A model generated the notes under the pieces. It ran no database searches. It worked only from the letters and a program-made list of their open reading frames with translations, and was not told where the DNA came from. A stretch of 64,000 nucleotides of DNA from Chondrosia reniformis (Eukaryota > Porifera > Demospongiae > Chondrillida > Chondrillidae): NCBI GenBank assembly GCA_947172415.1, contig OX359197.1:1426001-1490000 (forward strand), in the 5' to 3' direction. Both the position numbers and the translations under genes were made by a program. This document shows positions 59,101 to 64,000 of this stretch, one piece after another; within the stretch, counting starts at the first letter, position 1; each line of letters starts with the position of its first letter.

Positions 59101-60303
59101 AGAGGGAGGGAAGGTGAGGAGAGGGAGGGAAGGTGAGGAGAGGGAGGGAAGGGAGCAGAGGGAGGGAAGGTGAGGAGAGGGAGGGAAGGGAGGAGAGGGA
59201 GGGAAGGAGGAGAGGGAGGAGAGGAGAGGAGAGGAGAGGGAGGAGAGGAGAGGAGAGGGAGGAGAGGGGAGGAGAGGGATGGAGGGAGGGGGAGGAGAGG
59301 GAGGGAAGGGGAGGAGAGGGAGGGAAGGGGAGGAGAGGGAAGGAGGGAGAGGAGGGAGGGGGAGGAGAGGGAGGGATGAGAGGGGAGGAGAGGGAGGGAT
59401 GAGAGGGGAGGAGAGGGAGGGATGAGAGGGGAGGAGAGGGAGGGATGAGAGGGGAGGAGTGGGAGGGATGAGAGGGGAGGAGAGGGAGGGATGAGAGGGG
59501 AGGAGTGGGAGGGAGGAGAGGGAGGGATGAGAGGGGAGGAGTGGGAGGGAGGAGAGGGAGGGATGAGAGGGGAGGAGAGGGAGGGATGAGAGGGGAGGAG
59601 AGGGAGGGAGGAGAGGGAGGGATGAGAGGGAGGGATGAGAGGGAGGGATGAGAGGGAGGGATGAGAGGGAGGGATGAGAGGGAGGGATGAGAGGGAGGGA
59701 TGAGAGGGAGGGATGAGAGGGAGGGATGAGAGGGAGGGATGAGAGGGAGGGATGAGAGGGAGGGATGAGAGGGGAGGAGAGGGAGGGATGAGAGGGGAGG
59801 AGAGGGATGGAGGGGAGCAACAAGCATGGATGCATATGAAGACCAATTTACAATAGGTACGTATATAGTTTTATACATATGTACATACAGGTAACACAAC
59901 TACATGACATTTTCTACTCCGGGATACCCCTTAGTCCACCGGCTATACTTTATAGGGTACACAATTAAGAAATGTAGGCAATAGAAATGTAAATGTACAT
60001 CAGTATAATAGACTCAGTCATCTGCTAATTATCTTAGTGATACTTTTTATTTACTTGTAAGGTTGTAAATTTTCAAAGAATATTTTCAAATTAAGGTACA
60101 TTTCTACAACAGTAAGAGACAAAGAGTACAAAGCTATACAGTACCTGAAATTCTAGAATAGCTTCTTTTCCTGATTCTGAAAACTGTTCATGAAAACATT
60201 GTTGATCTCTATCGGCTAATTCAAATGTGTATTCCCCAGCTTGAGAGCTAACTAAGACGGAGATAATAAGAAAGATTTTATGAAACACACTATGGTCGGC
60301 CAT
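56106..60303 (-). CDS. TMED: p24/TMED cargo receptor, gamma type (3 exons)
   Basis: Exons on the minus strand: 60303-60145, 57024-56826 and 56395-56106. Phases agree and total 648 nt, giving 215 residues. A signal peptide ([22 protein letters not shown]) precedes the GOLD domain ([17 protein letters not shown]...[19 protein letters not shown]...[12 protein letters not shown]), with its two cysteines. A coiled coil and one membrane helix ([17 protein letters not shown]) follow, then a cytosolic tail [11 protein letters not shown] with the FF and basic motifs for COPII/COPI binding. The tail resembles TMED3/TMED7. Acts in ER-Golgi vesicle traffic. The first intron (3.1 kb) holds the 0.8-kb purine tract. 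Confidence 0.93.
56580..56645 (+). repeat. Dispersed repeat fragment shared with 26577-26716
   Basis: Blocks TTATGTGGTTTAGTG, GATAAAGCGGTGGTGGAT and CCGGAGTACACTATA match the earlier copy. It abuts the family 1 element that follows. Confidence 0.55.
56650..56762 (+). repeat. Family 1 element with intact CTGAAGA and GAAAC
   Basis: CTGAAGA (56662-56668) is followed by stem II ACCC-CCA-GGGT, GAAAC (56683-56687) and GTC (56717-56719), then the stem-I strand TCTAGATGCTC. The upstream stem-I strand is missing or replaced here. Lies in the second intron of the TMED gene, opposite strand. Confidence 0.55.
57698..57790. repeat. DNA-transposon end fragment
   Basis: CAGTGGTACCTCTTTTGAGAG with the nearby inverted block GGTCTCTCGAAGGAGATGTC resembles a mariner/Tigger-type MITE end. 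Partial, intronic. Confidence 0.45.
58053..58067 (+). repeat. Homopolymer G15
   Basis: Fifteen consecutive G on the plus strand in the TMED intron. Length may be affected by sequencing. Confidence 0.85.
58985..59820 (+). repeat. Polypurine satellite-like tract, about 0.84 kb
   Basis: Almost only G and A on the plus strand, built from GGAGAGGGAGGGAAG-type units and, in the right half, a 13-base unit GGGAGGGATGAGA repeated many times. Open frames across it on both strands (Ser/Pro/Leu or Arg/Glu/Gly proteins) are artefacts of the repeat. It can form triplex or G-quadruplex structures. In the first TMED intron. Confidence 0.95.
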
Positions 60304-60384
60304 TTTGTTTGCCCAAACTTTGGGGGTTTTTGGGCGTTATTTTAGGGATTGGGATATTTAGAAACATACGGCACCCGAGAAGAG
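60304..60384. promoter_or_regulatory. Head-to-head promoter region
   Basis: The TMED start codon (60303, minus) and the plus-strand proline-rich gene face away from each other. The interval is relatively GC-rich (GGGGGTTTTTGGGCG, CGGCACCCGAGAAG), without a TATA box, as in bidirectional housekeeping promoters. The plus-strand transcription start is not visible. Confidence 0.45.
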
Positions 60385-60693
60385 GAGAGATGACCGGTAA
60401 GTCTACGCATTGCCAGTGTGCAAATGAACCGAAATCGCAGAGTAGTAGCTTACCATTTTTATAATGTTTCTATTCCACATGTTTACTAATACTAATTGCT
60501 GGACACATAAGCGAAGGTTTGGCAATATTATCGATTGTTATTATTCAAGTTAAGGGCCTTACTCTTTCTGTACCATATTAAGTCTCATTTGGAATTTCGA
60601 AGCTGTAGCGCCTGAAGAGTCTCACATTGTTATCGGTAATCTACTTTTGCTTTCGTAGACTCTCACGTTAAAAATCTCCGAAGTTTGTTTCAG

Positions 60694-61164
60694 CAGCCAG
60701 ACGGGCCTCCGCTGCCGAGGAGACCTCCACCCGTTCGCCCAAACGAACCGCCTCCTCCTCCCGTAAGTGAACAGCCTCAACCTCCGCCGCGAAACTTGCA
60801 AAGTAGACCTTTGCCCACTCGACCTCCCCGTGAATCACCGCCGCCGTCCACCCCGCCAGTTCAGCATAGGACAGTGGCGATGAATGGACACGAACCGCCG
60901 CCTTCACCCGCGCCGCCCCTGCCGCCTGATCTTCCTCCCGATGTTCATGATACATTTGGCCGCAGTATGACAAGTGGCATTGAAGCGCTGCACATTCGGC
61001 ATGATGACGAAATGGAACTAATGGAGAACACTCGACAGATTATACACAAATGGGCTCGCGCTCAGCAACATTTCGCTCAAGAGCTAACAAAAATTCAAGC
61101 TATCATGAAAACCCCAAAGCCCGAATATTTGCGTGAGGAGCAAGGTATTGGAACAATCTTTCAA
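60694..61164 (+). CDS. 5' part of a proline-rich, F-BAR-like protein
   Basis: A reading frame entering after a TTGTTTCAG acceptor (60693) or starting at an internal ATG (60883). It ends at a GTGAGT donor after 61164. The first 85 codons are proline-rich (PPLPRRPPP, EPPPPP: SH3-ligand-like). The next 70 (FGRSMTSGIEALHIRHDDEM...LMENTRQIIHKWARAQQHFAQELTKI) resemble the first helix of an FCH/F-BAR domain, which bends membranes and links to actin. Further exons must lie to the right, but I cannot identify them before the window ends. The initiating exon is also uncertain. Confidence 0.55.
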
Positions 61165-61444
61165 GTGAGTGTGACAGCGTTTTGATGTATTAACACTTTA
61201 ATTATTCAATTAGAAATCCGTAGACCTTCCTACGTATTATGTCTGTTTAGTGAGTAAGGCAATGAATTAGTAATAATTATCATGGTACTCGTCTGTTTAG
61301 TGTGCCTAGTTTTCTTTGGCAGTGGAAATGGTCTTGTTAAAATGTTCAAAAGCTTGACAATGTACTATGTAGAGACAAGAGGAATAATTGTCTGTTTTGT
61401 TTCCTTTTTAAGATGTGTATACGCATCTTCATGATATGTTTAGG

Positions 61445-61765
61445 ATATGTGTGTAGGTAGGTAGGTAGGTAGGGTAGGTAGGGTAGGTAGGGTAGGTAGG
61501 GTAGGTAGGGTAGGTAGGGTAGGTAGGTAAGGTAGGGTAGGTAGGGTAGGTAGGTAGGGTAGGGTAGGTAGGTAAGGTAGGGTAGGTAGGGTAGGTAGGT
61601 AAGGTAGGGTAGGTAGGGTAGGTAGGTAGGGTAGGTAGGTAGGGTAGGTAGGGTAGGTAGGGTAGGTAGGGTAGGTAGGGTAGGTAGGGTAGGTAGGGTA
61701 GGTAGGGTAGGTAGGTAGGGTGGGTAGGTAGGTAGGTAGGTAGGTAGGTAGGTAGGTAGGTAGAT
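61445..61765 (+). repeat. TAGG / TAGGG microsatellite
   Basis: GGTAGGTAGGGTAGG-type units over about 0.3 kb, ending in GGTA and GATA units, G-rich on the plus strand. Open frames across it (Thr/Tyr/Leu/Pro) are artefacts. Lies downstream of the F-BAR-like exon, probably intronic. Confidence 0.95.
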
Positions 61766-62343
61766 AGATAGGATTAAGTTGCATTTCTGTAGGTATAGTT
61801 ACATAGATTTAATATACATATGTACGTATATAGATTGCTATGTATACATATGTTAGTAACACATCTCGGCATAGTTGGTGGTATTATGCAAGTGTTATGT
61901 TACATCGTGTTCCAATTATTTGTTCAGCTGAATTCTGTAGCCTGGCTTTGTGCATTACATATCACTGAATATTCTCTTTGTATTACTACTAGTGTGTATG
62001 TACGTATGTACAAGCTGTGACCTAATATGTGTAATATCTTGAAAACATCTCTCCTAATTGTCTTCCTTTATGTAGATAGTAGCTGCTTTGTACTGCCCTT
62101 AAACATACAGTGTTCTTGGCAGTTTATCTTAAATAGCGTGTTTATTTTGTGTAACAATCTAATACACACACCTGACACATAGATTCAGCATGTATAATTG
62201 CACAAGAGGTGGATATCCTCATCTGATTGGATGGATTGTGAGAGTCGGGATAACCTTGTTTAGCAAAGAACTAAGTGACAAAGTGTTTTGTGTAAACTAC
62301 AAATGAAATGATAGAAAATGGATTTCTTCTCACTCTGTTAACC
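61766..62343. other. Non-coding, probably intronic
   Basis: No supported exon or RNA gene seen between the microsatellite and the next repeat element. Confidence 0.4.
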
Positions 62344-62494
62344 TATCTTTTGAAAGGTTCATCTTTCAAACATTTTGAGCATCTAGAGAATGAAGAAGAC
62401 CCTCGGGGTCAAAATTGCTGACACTTAAAAAGATTACTACCAACTATGTCTCTAGGTGCTCATGAAGTTTGACAGATGAACATTTCAAAAGATA
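62344..62494 (+). repeat. Family 1 element with full terminal arms and hammerhead-like fold
   Basis: Ends TATCTTTTGAAAGG / CATTTCAAAAGATA. Stem I GAGCATCTAGA (62377-62387) pairs with TCTAGGTGCTC (62451-62461). The core is ATGAAGA, with C3 lost. Stem II GACCC-TCG-GGGTC is perfect. Then AAAA (G12 lost), and GTC at 62448-62450 adjoins stem I exactly where a hammerhead would cleave. Confidence 0.65.
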
Positions 62495-63028
62495 TGATAA
62501 AGAGTGTACATACGTACGTATGTTATAGTCACTGTATTTTGTATGACAGCTTGATGACTGTTGATATCCCCAAAATGTCTGTTCCTACAAAAGTGCAGAG
62601 CACAAGAAGAGATAGTGCATAAGACCCTTTCCAGTTTATACAAAGACTTTGCTGGTATTATCATCAGGGGTCAAGGATAGGTGGATAGTTTCCTAGCTTA
62701 CTACTTTGACCTTTGAAGATCTGTGGGATTCCTGTAGTATGTAGTACATCCCTTTTTAATCAGAATTGATGATTTAAGAATGGTTTGTCTAGCTTGGTCT
62801 GTTATTTTGTTTATTTTGGTTGCTCTAATGTGTGTATTAATTTTGTTATTTATACACTGCAAGTGCCACTTGGTAATGTCTTTGTAAAAATTGTGGTCAC
62901 TAAATCTGTAGAAATAATTTTTATACCTTTAATTCATTATAATGTGCGTATGTACATACATACCTCTGTAGTCATCCCATCAGAACACAGTAAGTGTATG
63001 TCTAGTAAATATACACTATATATAATGT

Positions 63029-63140
63029 GTATGGATGGATGGATGGATAGATGGATGTATGGATGGATGGATGGATGGATGGATAGATAGATGGATGGAT
63101 AGATGGATGGATGGATAGATGGATGGATTGATGGATGGAT
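63029..63140 (+). repeat. GGAT tetranucleotide microsatellite
   Basis: GGAT and GATA units with few interruptions. Frames across it are artefacts. Confidence 0.92.
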
Positions 63141-63193
63141 AGGTGAAACAATGGATGGAATGATTGATGGTTTTAGATCAAGTTGATCATCTT

Positions 63194-64000
63194 GCATATC
63201 TCAATTTTAGCGACTGACTGACTTGGAAATGATGAATAGATGTGAGATTGAAACTGCTATATTTCTGTGTACAAAGCCTTAATGAAAGCTGTAGTTCCAT
63301 TTTACAGGTTCATTCTTTTCTGTAACCTTGTAGGCAGTTAACCTATGAAGGTGGGCTTCTTATTGACCTAGAGAGTCTATAGAAATACAGTGAACTCCTT
63401 CTAATATTGAGCTCCCTTAAAATATACACCTCTTTTCCATAGGCAATTCTCCATGCATGAAATTGTTTTTCTAGTTATAAAGTATTTTTATTACGGAAAA
63501 AACAGATGACTCCCTTTTCCATGCTTTTTGAGAAAAATGCAAATTCAATATGATTCAAATTTGTAAAGAATAGAAGAGAAATAAATCTTGGTGTAGTAGT
63601 GTTTCTCAAAGTGAAGTCAATATAATTATATAGTAAAGGCCTTTTAACTATTTTTCCCTGATGTTCACTTTTGCACTTCTGTGAATCCCCAGAAGGAACT
63701 TTAAACTATTTACAGTAAAAGTAACGACCTACACTCAAAGCCTATGTACGTAAAAATGGCCACCTATACAATCAGAGTTAACTGGTTACTAGTATTTATG
63801 TACTACATGTACTGTAGTTTCAATGCACATAATATGTATTAATAACTTAATAAGATTTGCATGAGCTAGCTACTTACGTATGTTTTTCCTTTTCTGATGT
63901 ACCGAATATCATTCATTACAAAAATGTAATACGCATACAAAGAATGGCAAAACATACATTTTATTCAAATGGGGATTGTAACTGTTAATAATGTAGGCCA
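63194..64000. other. Non-coding to window end
   Basis: AT-rich. CAGTGAACTCCTTCTAATAT near 63397 resembles the end of a Tigger-type DNA transposon, but I see no partner end. No supported exon. Confidence 0.4.

Noticed and set aside
58948-59899. Several 290-306-residue open frames on the minus strand and shorter ones on the plus strand
   Set aside because: They are translations of the polypurine tandem repeat in all frames, with no domain and no splice or start context.
61445-61765. Interstitial telomere
   Set aside because: The unit is GGTAGGTAGGG-like, not a run of TTAGGG, and it degrades into GGTA and GATA units like an ordinary microsatellite.
61440-61784. 114-residue Thr/Tyr/Leu/Pro frame
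   Set aside because: Produced by the TAGG microsatellite.
62785-63197. Frames rich in Met-Asp-Gly-Trp or Ile-His-Pro-Ser
   Set aside because: Produced by the GGAT microsatellite.

Overview
This is a stretch of nuclear DNA from an animal with short GT-AG introns and many dispersed repeats. A sponge or another early-branching metazoan fits best. That is inferred from gene content (secreted collagen/fibrinogen-like protein, a giant protein with 'TPP' repeats, intronless RING/TRAF genes) and from the AT-rich, TACGTA-rich introns. It is not proven, and no bacterial, organellar or plasmid features were seen.

Layout, low to high coordinates. A 177-bp-arm palindrome (491-862) precedes the last exon of an unrecognised cysteine-rich gene (923-1467). 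A complete six-exon cathepsin L gene follows (1675-5018, +), then an intronless secreted protein with a short collagen tract and a fibrinogen-like region (5395-6543, -). From 7380 to 38563 (+) I assemble one 37-exon gene. All intron phases agree and the coding sequence totals 14,061 nt, predicting a 4,686-residue secreted protein. Its N-terminus is a large-lipid-transfer (vitellogenin/apolipophorin) module, followed by a PAN-like segment, a long array of extracellular 'D-x-T/S-P-P' repeats, a furin-like site, cadherin-like repeats, EGF and von Willebrand C-type modules. One of its introns holds three U1 snRNA genes with a shared upstream promoter element and a tRNA-like sequence.

The right part is a ubiquitin-related neighbourhood on the minus strand. 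An intronless 1,116-residue protein (39338-42688) joins SAM, two ubiquitin-like folds, a U-box-like segment, a VWA domain, an E2 (UBC) domain and a C-terminal U-box. Beyond it lies a tandem segmental duplication carrying two intronless SH3-RING-TRAF zinc-finger genes (45034-46173 and 54181-55314) and pieces of an acetyltransferase exon. The second unit has been split by an apparently intact two-ORF non-LTR retrotransposon (about 48884-53865). The first unit contains a pogo/Tigger-like element and a nested insertion with a reverse-transcriptase remnant. A three-exon p24/TMED cargo-receptor gene (56106-60303, -) is head to head with the start of a proline-rich, F-BAR-like gene (about 60694 onward, +). 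Long simple repeats lie inside the introns of these last two genes.

Scattered through introns and spacers are two families of short repeats that carry hammerhead-ribozyme-like cores (CTGANGA, stem II, GAAA, stem III, GTC, with a covarying stem I). These, the LLTP giant and the E2/E3 fusion are the most interesting items. All calls come from reading the sequence, and no database search was run.
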